A DNA stretch of 64,000 nucleotides, taken from assembly GCA_947500445.1 (NCBI GenBank), contig CANMSB010000006.1, positions 110,621 through 174,620 on the forward strand, read 5' to 3'. The translations under genes and the position numbers were made by a program. The notes beneath the pieces are model-generated. The model was not told the origin of the DNA, did not search any database, and saw only the letters and a list, made by a program, of their open reading frames with translations. This DNA is from an uncultured Flavobacteriaceae bacterium (GTDB taxonomy: Bacteria > Bacteroidota > Bacteroidia > Flavobacteriales > Flavobacteriaceae). Of the stretch, positions 55,302-63,059 are shown piece by piece. The first letter of the stretch is position 1. Every line of letters begins with the position of its first letter.

Positions 55302-57173
55302 ATGAAGCGCACCCATCTCTCCCATATTTTTCTGCTCATCGTCTCTATTTCTTTTTCCCAGATTCCCGATGTTGAACAGGCCAAATTAAAACGTACTGCC
55401 GATTCCTTATACGATTCCCAGGCCAGTTATCATTTATCGCTAAAAGTGTTCCTAAGATTAGATTCGTTGTTAAAGAACTCACCAAATACCGATTTGGCCT
55501 TTTATACCAAATCTAGAATCGCCAAAAATTATAATGCCATCGATAACGCCGATAAAGCGATAGCATACAGCAAAAAAAATTTGGTACACGCCGAACAAGA
55601 AAAAAATTCATATTACCAGACCGATGCGTTACTGAATTTGGTGGTCAGCCACACGCTAAAACGGGAGTTTGATACCGCCTTGGAATATTATGAAAAAAGT
55701 GAACAACTCATAAATGAAAACAAGTCGGCATCGCTGGAAATGGATGCAAAAAACGCCTTGGCATTTTTATACATCGTAAATGGGGATACGGACCAAGCCA
55801 TTGAAAATTATCAAAAGGCATTGAGGTTCGCTACAGAATTAAAGGCGCATCGTCTGAAGAACAAGATTTATGCGAATTTGAGCTATTGCTACATGAGCAA
55901 GGAACAATACAAAGAAGCGATCGCCATTGGTAAAAGAGCAATGGCAGATGGTAAAAAGAATAATTTCAGTTCCAACTATACCATTCCTGGTAATATAGGG
56001 TCAAGTTATCAACTTCTCAAACAATATGATTCCGCGCTGCACTATTTCAACATCTCCTTTCGACTGGCCAAAGATTCGCGGGTTAAACTTCATGTAGCTA
56101 CCGCAGAGTATGATATTGGTAGTTATTATTCCGACAGAAAAGAGTACAAAGAGGCCATCCCGCACTTTGTGCGGAGTTATATGCTTTCGGACAGTATCAA
56201 AAGCTTTCCGGCGATTGCAAGGGCAAGCGAAGAACTTTCGAATGTCTACGAGAAACTTGGGGATTATCAAAATTCTCTAGCTTTTTTGAAAAGAAACCAG
56301 ATGATCAATGATACCCTTGCGGAAAGATCTAAGAAAAAGAAGCTGGAAGAATTTCAGACCAAGTATGCGACCAAGGAAAAGGAAGAACAAATATTAATTT
56401 TGGATAAGGCAAACGCTGTAAAGGCTAGTATTATCAAACAAAAAGAATACCAAAGAAACATATTGTGGATCGTATTTGCCAGCGTATTGCTATTGCTAAG
56501 TTTTGGAATGTGGGGATGGCAAAAAATGAACAGGAAAAAATTACTGGTCAAACAGGAGAGCTTGAGATATAAAAGCATTATTGAAACAGAACAAAAAGAG
56601 CGAAAACGAATCGCCCAGGATTTGCATGACAGTTTAGGGCAAACGATTTCAACGATTCGAATGCAGGCAGCAAACTTACCCTTAACCAACGAACTGGCAC
56701 CTTCTCAAGATAAATTGTTAAAACAAGTCGATCATGCCTATGACGAACTACGGAATATATCGCAAAACATTATGCCCGACACCCTTATCAAGCTTGGGTT
56801 GGTTCCTGCAATACGGGAATTGATCTCCGAACTGGCGGTAGAGAATATCCTGACCATAGAATTACAGGTAGAGGAGCCATTTCGTAGTTTAAGCGAAGAT
56901 CAAAGTGTAAACCTTTACAGGATAATTCAGGAAATTTTATCGAATACCATAAAACATGCCCAAGCCACGCTGGTCGATATCATCTTGAAAAATGAAAACA
57001 AGAACTACGCATTGCGCATTACCGATAACGGAAAGGGTATGGACCCCAAAAAAATGGATCTTTCAAAAGGTATGGGCTGGAAGAATATTGTGTCGAGGGT
57101 AACATTGATTTCTGCAAAAATGGACGTAAGATCAAAGCCGAACCAAGGTACGACCGTTTCCATTCTGCTGTAG
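55302..57173 (+). CDS. TPR-containing NarX-like sensor histidine kinase
   Basis: 623 residues from ATG 55302 (MKRTHLSHIFLLIVSISFS, a signal peptide); a GTG at 55263 would overlap the previous gene. The periplasmic part (about 20-380) has TPR repeats (AIENYQKALRFATEL, YKEAIAIGKRAM and others). One membrane helix follows (about 388-408, ILWIVFASVLLLLSFGMWGW), then HisKA_3 with RKRIAQDLHDSLGQ (phospho-acceptor His) and HATPase_c with EILSNTIKHAQAT and ITDNGKGMDP. Partner of the LuxR-type regulator upstream. Confidence 0.92.
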   Translation: MKRTHLSHIFLLIVSISFSQIPDVEQAKLKRTADSLYDSQASYHLSLKVFLRLDSLLKNSPNTDLAFYTKSRIAKNYNAIDNADKAIAYSKKNLVHAEQEKNSYYQTDALLNLVVSHTLKREFDTALEYYEKSEQLINENKSASLEMDAKNALAFLYIVNGDTDQAIENYQKALRFATELKAHRLKNKIYANLSYCYMSKEQYKEAIAIGKRAMADGKKNNFSSNYTIPGNIGSSYQLLKQYDSALHYFNISFRLAKDSRVKLHVATAEYDIGSYYSDRKEYKEAIPHFVRSYMLSDSIKSFPAIARASEELSNVYEKLGDYQNSLAFLKRNQMINDTLAERSKKKKLEEFQTKYATKEKEEQILILDKANAVKASIIKQKEYQRNILWIVFASVLLLLSFGMWGWQKMNRKKLLVKQESLRYKSIIETEQKERKRIAQDLHDSLGQTISTIRMQAANLPLTNELAPSQDKLLKQVDHAYDELRNISQNIMPDTLIKLGLVPAIRELISELAVENILTIELQVEEPFRSLSEDQSVNLYRIIQEILSNTIKHAQATLVDIILKNENKNYALRITDNGKGMDPKKMDLSKGMGWKNIVSRVTLISAKMDVRSKPNQGTTVSILL

Positions 57174-57295
57174 TGTATCTCATGGTTTACCCTGAGGAGG
57201 ATTCCTTGGTTTCGATGAGTAGCTACCGTAGGGAATACTAGTAACTTTAACTCATACAATTCAAATAACTCTTTTCATGATTGCTTTACAACAAT

Positions 57296-57315
57296 GGCGG
57301 AAACCGAAAAGCCTA
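57296..57315 (+). promoter_or_regulatory. Shared 20-bp leader box, copy 1
   Basis: GGCGGAAACCGAAAAGCCTA, identical at 58160-58179 and followed in both by a similar A-rich stretch ending in AGAGTAGGT. Here it is 39 bases before the 57354 start codon. Confidence 0.6.
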
Positions 57316-57353
57316 AAAAAGAATAGAGTAGGTTCACACAAATCGTATGTATT

Positions 57354-57686
57354 ATGAAGAACTTTAAAATTAAATTGTCATTGCTGAGTGTTATTATTAT
57401 GTGTTTCGTTGTAACCAGCTCTAGCGCAAAAGACGATCAAGAATCAATATACAATGCAGCGCCAGAAGTGGTTTCCCTCATAACAACTCAAATTAACGGT
57501 GCTACACTCAATTACCACGTGTCAAGAGATATCGAAATGATAGGAACCGTAAACCTGATGTTTGACTATTGCTACAAGAAAAAACGCGTTTGGGTATGGA
57601 AGGGTTGGTTTCCAAAGCGGGTTTGGAAATACGTTAGGGTAAGCTGTTCCCAAAGAGGCCCCGGAGGCACAGTGCCACCATATTAA
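57354..57686 (+). CDS. Small exported protein of unknown function
   Basis: 110 residues with a clear signal peptide (LSLLSVIIMCFVVTSSSAKDD). The C-terminal third is basic and aromatic (VWVWKGWFPKRVWKYVRV) with two Cys (DYCYKKKR, VSCSQRG) that may pair. Not recognised. The presence of a common leader with 58216 suggests shared regulation. Confidence 0.7.
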   Translation: MKNFKIKLSLLSVIIMCFVVTSSSAKDDQESIYNAAPEVVSLITTQINGATLNYHVSRDIEMIGTVNLMFDYCYKKKRVWVWKGWFPKRVWKYVRVSCSQRGPGGTVPPY

Positions 57687-57770
57687 AATCAAACGATCAA
57701 ACCAACGATTCATTTTTATTATGAAATAATTAGGAATGCTTTACAGGCCATAAAGCATCAAAACATAGCC

Positions 57771-57804
57771 AAAAAACCCGCTTTATAACAAAGCGGGTTT
57801 TTTT
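57771..57804 (+). terminator. Rho-independent terminator
   Basis: AAAAAACCCGCTTT (57771-57784) pairs with AAAGCGGGTTTTTT, loop ATAAC, T run to 57804. It closes the transcript of the small exported protein. Confidence 0.9.
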
Positions 57805-58159
57805 ATGCGCATCAATATGCAAAAAAGTTTACTGCGCACTTATCCAGAAAGAACCGCATGGCAAGAAATGCTTTTCAGGGTACTTGATGGTGTTGAAAGA
57901 TTACAATTTATAGGGTAATCGAATGTAGCCCAATTTAGAGGGCATCCTTGGGTATTAATCATCCGTTTATACTGTAAATAAAAGTGCCCCTCCTTGATTA
58001 CCTTGACACGCTTCTTGTTTACCCTTAGGTAAAATCATCTTTTTAAACGATTTCGCCACCTTTTATCGAACACTACATTTGAAATATAGAAAATCTCAAT
58101 GCTTTACTATCGTTAGCTAGATAGACTGGGAGTATCCCAAAGCAGGGTCGACTCAAAAA

Positions 58160-58179
58160 GGCGGAAACCGAAAAGCCTA
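58160..58179 (+). promoter_or_regulatory. Shared 20-bp leader box, copy 2
   Basis: Identical to 57296-57315; 37 bases before the 58216 start codon. Confidence 0.6.
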
Positions 58180-58215
58180 TGGTAAAAAGAGTAGGTGAAC
58201 TAAATAGGATATCAA

Positions 58216-59121
58216 ATGAAAACGTTAAGATTTAAAGCTATTTTTTACAGCTTCTTTATTGCGGTTACACTTCTATTCACCGCTTGTGAAAAAGATGCTA
58301 TTGTAAATCAGCCAACAGAGGCTGCAGCTTCAACCTTTAATGAACTGCCGGATAAGGTCGCAGAACAATTAAAAGGCGTTGAAGCGAATCTCAAAATTCA
58401 AACAGAAGATCGTTACAGGTTATTGGAATATTCCGTCGATAGCTACGGTGAGCGTACAGACGGCACTGTTTCAAAAACAGGGGAAAACGAGACCATAGCC
58501 TACGGTAACATCGCAAATCCAAATTCGATAGTCTTTGGTAGCGTAAAAGAACTGTCCTCAAAAGGAGGGTCGGTCGCCAAATCAGTTGATGACTTCAAAG
58601 CAAAATTGATAAAATCAACAGATAAAGCCATGGAATTGACTTGGGAAGCTGAAGGAAGACAGTTTAAAACCATTTGCTATTATAATGATGAAGGAATCGT
58701 ATGGGATAATGTCATATTCGGACTTATTGAAATAGAGGAAGATGGTAAAATTGAAAATAGTGCTAAAAAGGGTGAAACTGCCGACAGATCGGGAGGTTCA
58801 GCTTGGAGCAAATCCTGGTGGGACATTAAATGGCTTTGGGGAAGTAAAAGAGGTGAAATTGGCTATAAAATTACCGTGAGTTTTAATACGAACGGGAGTG
58901 TAAGAAATACGGATAGAGAAGATTGGGGTTGGATGACCGCAGGTTCTACTAAATCAGAATCAAGAGTTTTAAGGAACTCCGGTTCATATGGTCAAATTCA
59001 ATATGCCCTAGGATGGGCAACCCCTACTGGCTCGGTAAGTTTTGATAGGGAGGGCTTTAAAGTTTCCGTTTCCGGCGTTGGAAGCAAGGGCACTCAAAAT
59101 GGCACAAAATCCTACCCATGA
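58216..59121 (+). CDS. Lipoprotein of unknown function
   Basis: 301 residues; lipobox TLLFTAC (Cys24) followed by EKDAIV. The middle region contains a run of charged helices, and the C-terminal half is Gly/Ser/Trp-rich (GGSAWSKSWWDIKWLWGSKRG, shown by positions about 193-213). No named domain. Preceded by the same leader box as 57354, so the two are probably controlled together. Confidence 0.7.
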   Translation: MKTLRFKAIFYSFFIAVTLLFTACEKDAIVNQPTEAAASTFNELPDKVAEQLKGVEANLKIQTEDRYRLLEYSVDSYGERTDGTVSKTGENETIAYGNIANPNSIVFGSVKELSSKGGSVAKSVDDFKAKLIKSTDKAMELTWEAEGRQFKTICYYNDEGIVWDNVIFGLIEIEEDGKIENSAKKGETADRSGGSAWSKSWWDIKWLWGSKRGEIGYKITVSFNTNGSVRNTDREDWGWMTAGSTKSESRVLRNSGSYGQIQYALGWATPTGSVSFDREGFKVSVSGVGSKGTQNGTKSYP

Positions 59122-59384
59122 AGTACTATTGCTAAGCTCTAAAATCTTAATATAGTTTTGCGATTCAAAAAGAAGAGGGTCGCAAAGCTATATGGGATTT
59201 TCAGGCAATAAAGAATCGATCCTAATGACAATTAAAATTATCAAGTAGATGATTTTAGTTGGCGGCGAGATGTGGCGGCTTTGAGATCAACATAGTCAAT
59301 GCTGACCGCAAATTCCCTTTGACATAATATTAAATAGCGCAGAAATACGTTATCCGGGAATTAACTACAACTGTACTATACTAT

Positions 59385-59646
59385 TCCGTGTTATGTAACT
59401 TTGCTTTGGTAAACGGGATAAAAAGGGAAGGTCTGGGAGACCTTTTCTTTTATTAGCGAGATGAAGCGCTGGCCTTTTCTGCACTTCAATTCCTTTAAAT
59501 TTTTCTTCACAAAAGTTTCTTTTCAAAAGGTAATAAAACCGAGGCACGAGGTTCATGAATTCCTTAAAAAAGCAATGGACTGGCAATGGATAAACACTTA
59601 TTATGCGAACCGACGATAGGAGGGGAGTGTAATGTGTGTGGAATGG
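59385..59646 (+). repeat. Long dispersed repeat, copy B
   Basis: Same unit as copy A, about 260 bases, directly upstream of the ParDE pair. It carries the hairpin at 59428-59444. It fills most of the 614-base gap between the lipoprotein and the antitoxin gene; the rest shows no gene. Confidence 0.75.
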
Positions 59647-59735
59647 GTTATTAAAAGTACAGCTGAATTATCGGTGCCAATTCGAACAAAATCACTATAT
59701 TACACCAATAGTATGATGATTTAAACATGTGTATT

Positions 59736-59993
59736 ATGGCAACAGTTCGTAAAACGGTAACTTTTACCGAACAACAAGATAAATGGATAAAGGCTCAAAT
59801 CGAAGCAGGCGAATATACTAACGACAGTGAGTATTTGCGAAATCTAGTGCGGCAGGATCAAGCCAACAAATCTAAATTTCTTTCTCTTAAAACTAAACTA
59901 GTTGAAGGGCTTGAAAGCGGTGTTAGTTCCAAATCCTTACCCGATATCATGAAAGAAGTTGAAGCGCGCATGCGGGAAGATGGGCGTTTATAA
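59736..59993 (+). CDS. ParD-like antitoxin
   Basis: 85 residues from ATG 59736 (MATVRKTVTFTEQQDKWIKAQIE); ATG 59727 is an alternative. Ribbon-helix-helix N-terminus with the motif GEYTNDSEYLRNLVRQD typical for ParD/CopG, and a C-terminal toxin-binding helix. Ends within the toxin gene (14-base overlap). Confidence 0.92.
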   Translation: MATVRKTVTFTEQQDKWIKAQIEAGEYTNDSEYLRNLVRQDQANKSKFLSLKTKLVEGLESGVSSKSLPDIMKEVEARMREDGRL

Positions 59994-60279
59994 GTTATCC
60001 AGTAAAGCTGAGATTGATTTGGCCGAAATATACGGGTTTGGCATATACAAATTCGGACTAACTCAAGCACAAAAGTATTTTTATGATATGCATAAAACAT
60101 TTAAAATACTTGCCAAAAATGGGAATTTAGGTCGAGATGCCTCAGAATTTATTGAAGATTTAAAAAGATTTTCTTATCAAGCGCACACCATCTTTTATCT
60201 GCATACGGCAAGTGGAATTTTTACTCTTAGGGTTTTAAGTCAACGCATGGACTATGATTGGAACCTCCAAAAAGGTTAG
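59980..60279 (+). CDS. ParE-like toxin
   Basis: 99 residues from ATG 59980 (MGVYKLSSKAEIDLAEIYGFG), overlapping the antitoxin gene. RelE/ParE fold pattern: AEIDLAEIYGFGIYKFGLTQA, GRDASEFIEDLKRFSYQAHTIFYL and VLSQRMDYDW (the family ends RVLHQRMD). ParE toxins inhibit gyrase. Complete pair, flanked by direct repeat copies B and C. Confidence 0.92.
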   Translation: MGVYKLSSKAEIDLAEIYGFGIYKFGLTQAQKYFYDMHKTFKILAKNGNLGRDASEFIEDLKRFSYQAHTIFYLHTASGIFTLRVLSQRMDYDWNLQKG

Positions 60280-60353
60280 GAATAGACAGCTATTCCGTAT
60301 AACTTATCGCAATTTTGTATAACGTCGGATTATGGAACAGTTTGTTCTATAAT

Positions 60354-60600
60354 GTTCCGCGTTATGAAACTTTGCTTTGGTAAACGGCATAAAAAGGGAA
60401 GGTCTGGGATACCTTTTCTTTTTTGAGCGAGATGAAACGCTGGCATTTTCTGCACTTCTTTCTTCAAATTTTTCTTCTAAAAAGGTAATGAAACCGAGAC
60501 ACGAGGTTCATGAATTCCTTAAAAAAGCAATAGACGGGCAATGAATAAACACTTGTTTTACGAGCCGAAGGTAGGAGGGGAATGTAATCTGCGTGGAATG
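60354..60600 (+). repeat. Long dispersed repeat, copy C
   Basis: Third copy, about 245 bases, between the ParDE pair and the AT-rich island. Contains the hairpin at 60398-60414 with one mismatch in the stem. The sequence from here on is visibly AT-rich. Confidence 0.75.
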
Positions 60601-60664
60601 GAATTTTACTACATTTTTTAATAACCTAACGGATTTACGTCATTTATTGCTTGTTAATTTTTCT

Positions 60665-60672
60665 TATATTTG
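60665..60672 (+). promoter_or_regulatory. TAnnTTTG -7 element of the AT-rich island operon
   Basis: TATATTTG matches the Bacteroidota -7 consensus exactly, 110 bases before the first ATG. TTG triplets at 60647 and 60651 are closer than the usual 19 bases. Confidence 0.45.
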
Positions 60673-60781
60673 ACGTTCTGCCCCTTCCTATATTTTATTC
60701 GGTTTAAACAATTACTGAATTTAATTTCATTATGCATTATAAGGTGAATACAATTAAAATAATTAACTAAAAAATAATTTT

Positions 60782-61156
60782 ATGGGTAGTAGTGGGTCAG
60801 GAAATTTATCTGATTATTCTGGAAATAAACCAAATGGAGGTGCCGGCAAATCTGGTGGCTCTAGCGATGAAAATAAATGTGAGAAAGCTTTTTCTACCAT
60901 GCTAGAGGAGGTTGAAAGATCTTCATATTTTACTACAAAAGAAGAGGTGCCCGAAGTCGGTGAATCAATCACGATTTCTTTTGATAAACGGCCAATTGCA
61001 ATTTCGAAGGAAGATTTGGTAATTGGATGCCTACCTACAAAGCTAAATTATATAAAAATGTGTATGGATGAAGGTTATTCATATTCAGGAAGGGTGGTGA
61101 GTTCATCTAGTGGATTGGTAGCTGCCGTTAGTATTGATGTTGAGCCAATCAAATAG
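60782..61156 (+). CDS. Small protein with N-terminal Met-Gly-Ser-Ser-Gly (candidate conjugation substrate)
   Basis: 124 residues, not recognised as a named family. It begins MGSSGSGNLSDYSGN, so after Met removal the chain starts with glycine. About 30 Gly/Ser/Asn-rich flexible residues follow, and then a compact domain (about 32-124) with CEKAFSTMLEEVERSSYF, PEVGESITISF and VIGCLPTKLNYIKMCMDEGYSYSGRV. No signal peptide. The third gene of the same operon is a QueC-like enzyme; in type IV CBASS and Qat defence systems, QueC-like enzymes are reported to modify a partner protein at its N-terminal glycine. Hence a role as modified partner is inferred, not shown. One base separates its stop from the next start. 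Confidence 0.75.
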   Translation: MGSSGSGNLSDYSGNKPNGGAGKSGGSSDENKCEKAFSTMLEEVERSSYFTTKEEVPEVGESITISFDKRPIAISKEDLVIGCLPTKLNYIKMCMDEGYSYSGRVVSSSSGLVAAVSIDVEPIK

Positions 61157-61157
61157 A

Positions 61158-62468
61158 ATGGGTTCAAAAATATGCATTCTAGGTGACGTTGTTACCGATA
61201 TTACATTGCCACAGGATGGTAATGAAATTAAAATTCGATTAGGAGGTATCACACATTGCGCAAGAGGTTTATGGGCAATGAATGTCTCCTACGATGCAAA
61301 ATTTGTAGCTCCAAATTATCTCTCCAATTCTATTATTGAATATTACAAACATCATGGGGCGAATGATGTAACCCAAATTGGAACTGTTACGGGAGCCCCA
61401 TATTCTTTTCTAATAGGCAGTGTCAAAGAAACGGGCAATCAGTTTTATGATTTTATTCTAAGAGACCAAATAGATATTAATTTGGATATCGAAACACTAG
61501 ATAGCTCCAAATTTAACTATTCGGATGTAATTTTAATTTCTGGCAACTTTGACCTGGAGCTCACAACAAAGAACATAAACAAGGATACCAAAGTCCACAT
61601 AGATTTAAGCAATAATATTCAGGATTTCAATCAACTAGAAGAGGGTAAGTATCACACTATTTTCCTATCAACTTCTTCTGAACTTTTCAAGAAATATTAT
61701 AAAGGTTCTTTTCTGGATTTTTGTAAAAATTTTGAAAAGTATTGTAAGTTATTAGTGCTAAAAGAAAATAGAGGAGGGTCGCGAATTTTTGATTTTAAAA
61801 ATGAAGAACATTTTCAAATTCCTTCAATTACCCAACCTATAGTACATTCCGTTGGAGTTGGAGATGTCTTTGATGCATGTTTCGTTTCCAAATATCGAGA
61901 ATTTGGAATAAAAAAGGCGGCATATCTAGCTTCTTGGTTGGCATCTGAGTATGCTGTCACAACATTTCCAGATGATTTCAAGAAAGGTGCTCAAAGAGTT
62001 TTTAAAACCAAAATTGAGGATATATTATCAATGGGTGGTTGCATTTTGCCTTGGGAAAAAAGACCATTATCACATATTTATATTGCCGCTCCAGATTTCG
62101 ATTATTTAGATAGGTCGAAAATCGACTTACTTGTTGACTCTTTGTCTTATCATAATTTTAGTCCCAGAAGGCCTGTTCAAGAAAATGGACAGTTATCTTT
62201 TGAAAGTACTAAGGGAGAGAAAGCTTTAGCTTGCTCAAAGGACATTGAATTGTTGAAACAATGCAAATTGTTGATAGTGGTATATATAAATGATGACGCA
62301 GGTACTTTGATAGAATTGGGATATGCGGCGGCTTTAGGCATACCTTGCTTGGTGTTCGACCCCTATAATAAAGCAAATAACTGTATGCTTACTGAGGTGC
62401 CTAATACAGTCTCGAGTGATTTAGATGTAATTATTTCAGAAGTCTTCAATCAATTATCAAAAAATTAA
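61158..62468 (+). CDS. PfkB-family kinase fused to nucleoside 2-deoxyribosyltransferase-like domain
   Basis: 436 residues from ATG 61158 (MGSKICILGDVV), chosen because it is 1 base after the upstream stop; an earlier in-frame ATG at 61134 would overlap that gene. Domain 1 (about 5-285): PfkB/ribokinase fold, LGG at 28-30, and catalytic anion-hole motif GVGDVFD with Asp236, which serves as base in sugar/nucleoside kinases. Domain 2 (about 305-436): HIYIAAPDFDYLDRS and DDAGTLIELGYAAALGIP with Glu386, the nucleophile position of nucleoside 2-deoxyribosyltransferases. I know of no common housekeeping protein with this order. It sits between the Gly-start protein and a QueC-like gene. Confidence 0.87.
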   Translation: MGSKICILGDVVTDITLPQDGNEIKIRLGGITHCARGLWAMNVSYDAKFVAPNYLSNSIIEYYKHHGANDVTQIGTVTGAPYSFLIGSVKETGNQFYDFILRDQIDINLDIETLDSSKFNYSDVILISGNFDLELTTKNINKDTKVHIDLSNNIQDFNQLEEGKYHTIFLSTSSELFKKYYKGSFLDFCKNFEKYCKLLVLKENRGGSRIFDFKNEEHFQIPSITQPIVHSVGVGDVFDACFVSKYREFGIKKAAYLASWLASEYAVTTFPDDFKKGAQRVFKTKIEDILSMGGCILPWEKRPLSHIYIAAPDFDYLDRSKIDLLVDSLSYHNFSPRRPVQENGQLSFESTKGEKALACSKDIELLKQCKLLIVVYINDDAGTLIELGYAAALGIPCLVFDPYNKANNCMLTEVPNTVSSDLDVIISEVFNQLSKN

Positions 62469-62731
62469 TGAATAAAAAAGTAGTATTACTAGCTTCTGGG
62501 GGACTTGACTCTACAACAATGGCTTATTGGTTATTGAAAAACAAAATAGATTTTATCCCTCTTTTTATTAAATATGGTCAACATTGCGTTGAAACCGAAT
62601 TTAACACATTAGAAACCGTCCTGCCTACAGGATATGCTGATAAAATTGAAATTATAGATATCAGCGACGTATACCAACATTCCAAATGGAGTTGCTACAT
62701 TTATCTGGACACTAAGTTAAGGCCAAATTAA
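62468..62731 (+). pseudogene. QueC-like PP-loop ATPase, truncated by IS insertion
   Basis: The start codon shares its A with the stop of the kinase-transferase gene (TAATG). The first 79 residues are QueC-like: ATP-binding PP-loop SGGLDS (10-15), AYWLLKNKIDFIPLFIKYGQ, and a DKIEIIDISDVY strand. Full QueC proteins have about 220 residues with a C-terminal zinc site of four Cys, all missing here. Homology stops at about 62705, where an IS3-family end begins; the frame then runs into IS DNA and ends at 62731. QueC makes preQ0 from 7-carboxy-7-deazaguanine. The fragment should be inactive. Confidence 0.85.
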
Positions 62732-62744
62732 ATACCTTAACGAG

Positions 62745-63059
62745 ATGAAAGAAACAAGAAAGAACTACAGTAAGGAGTTCAAGGAAAAGGCCGTGGAACT
62801 GGCCAACGTACGGGAGAACGTACAGGAGATTTCCCGGGAGTTGGGCATCGGTGCGGACCTGATCTACCGCTGGCGCAGGGAAATGGGCAACGACCCTTCC
62901 CTGGCCTTTGGCGGCAAGGGCAAAAAGCAGCTTACCGAGGAACAGAAAGAACTAGCAAGGTTGAAAAAGGAACTGGCCGATGTGAAAATGGAGCGCGATA
63001 TCCTAAAAAAGGCCGTGAGCATCTTCTCCGTGAGCGACAGGAAATCTATGGATTCATGA
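62745..63059 (+). CDS. IS3-family transposase OrfA
   Basis: 104 residues. Helix-turn-helix of the HTH_Tnp_1 type: YSKEFKEKAVELANVRENVQ and ISRELGIGADLIYRWRRE, then a leucine-zipper-like segment LARLKKELADVKMERDILKKA. A slippery A_AAA_AAG sequence at 63005-63011 lies in phase before the end and allows a -1 shift into OrfB. Confidence 0.93.
   Translation: MKETRKNYSKEFKEKAVELANVRENVQEISRELGIGADLIYRWRREMGNDPSLAFGGKGKKQLTEEQKELARLKKELADVKMERDILKKAVSIFSVSDRKSMDS

Larger units (their letters stand above)
57687..58215. other. Intergenic region between the two exported proteins
   Basis: 529 bases holding the terminator at 57771 and leader box copy 2 at 58160. No further gene or repeat recognised. 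Confidence 0.5.

Noticed and set aside
59385..60600. Repeat copies B and C as CRISPR repeats
   Set aside because: Units are about 250 bases long, only three copies, with whole genes or kilobases between them.
60782..62731. Calling the island a Qat or type IV CBASS locus
   Set aside because: No QatA ATPase, QatD nuclease, cyclic-nucleotide synthase or effector gene is visible; only the QueC-like component is shared.
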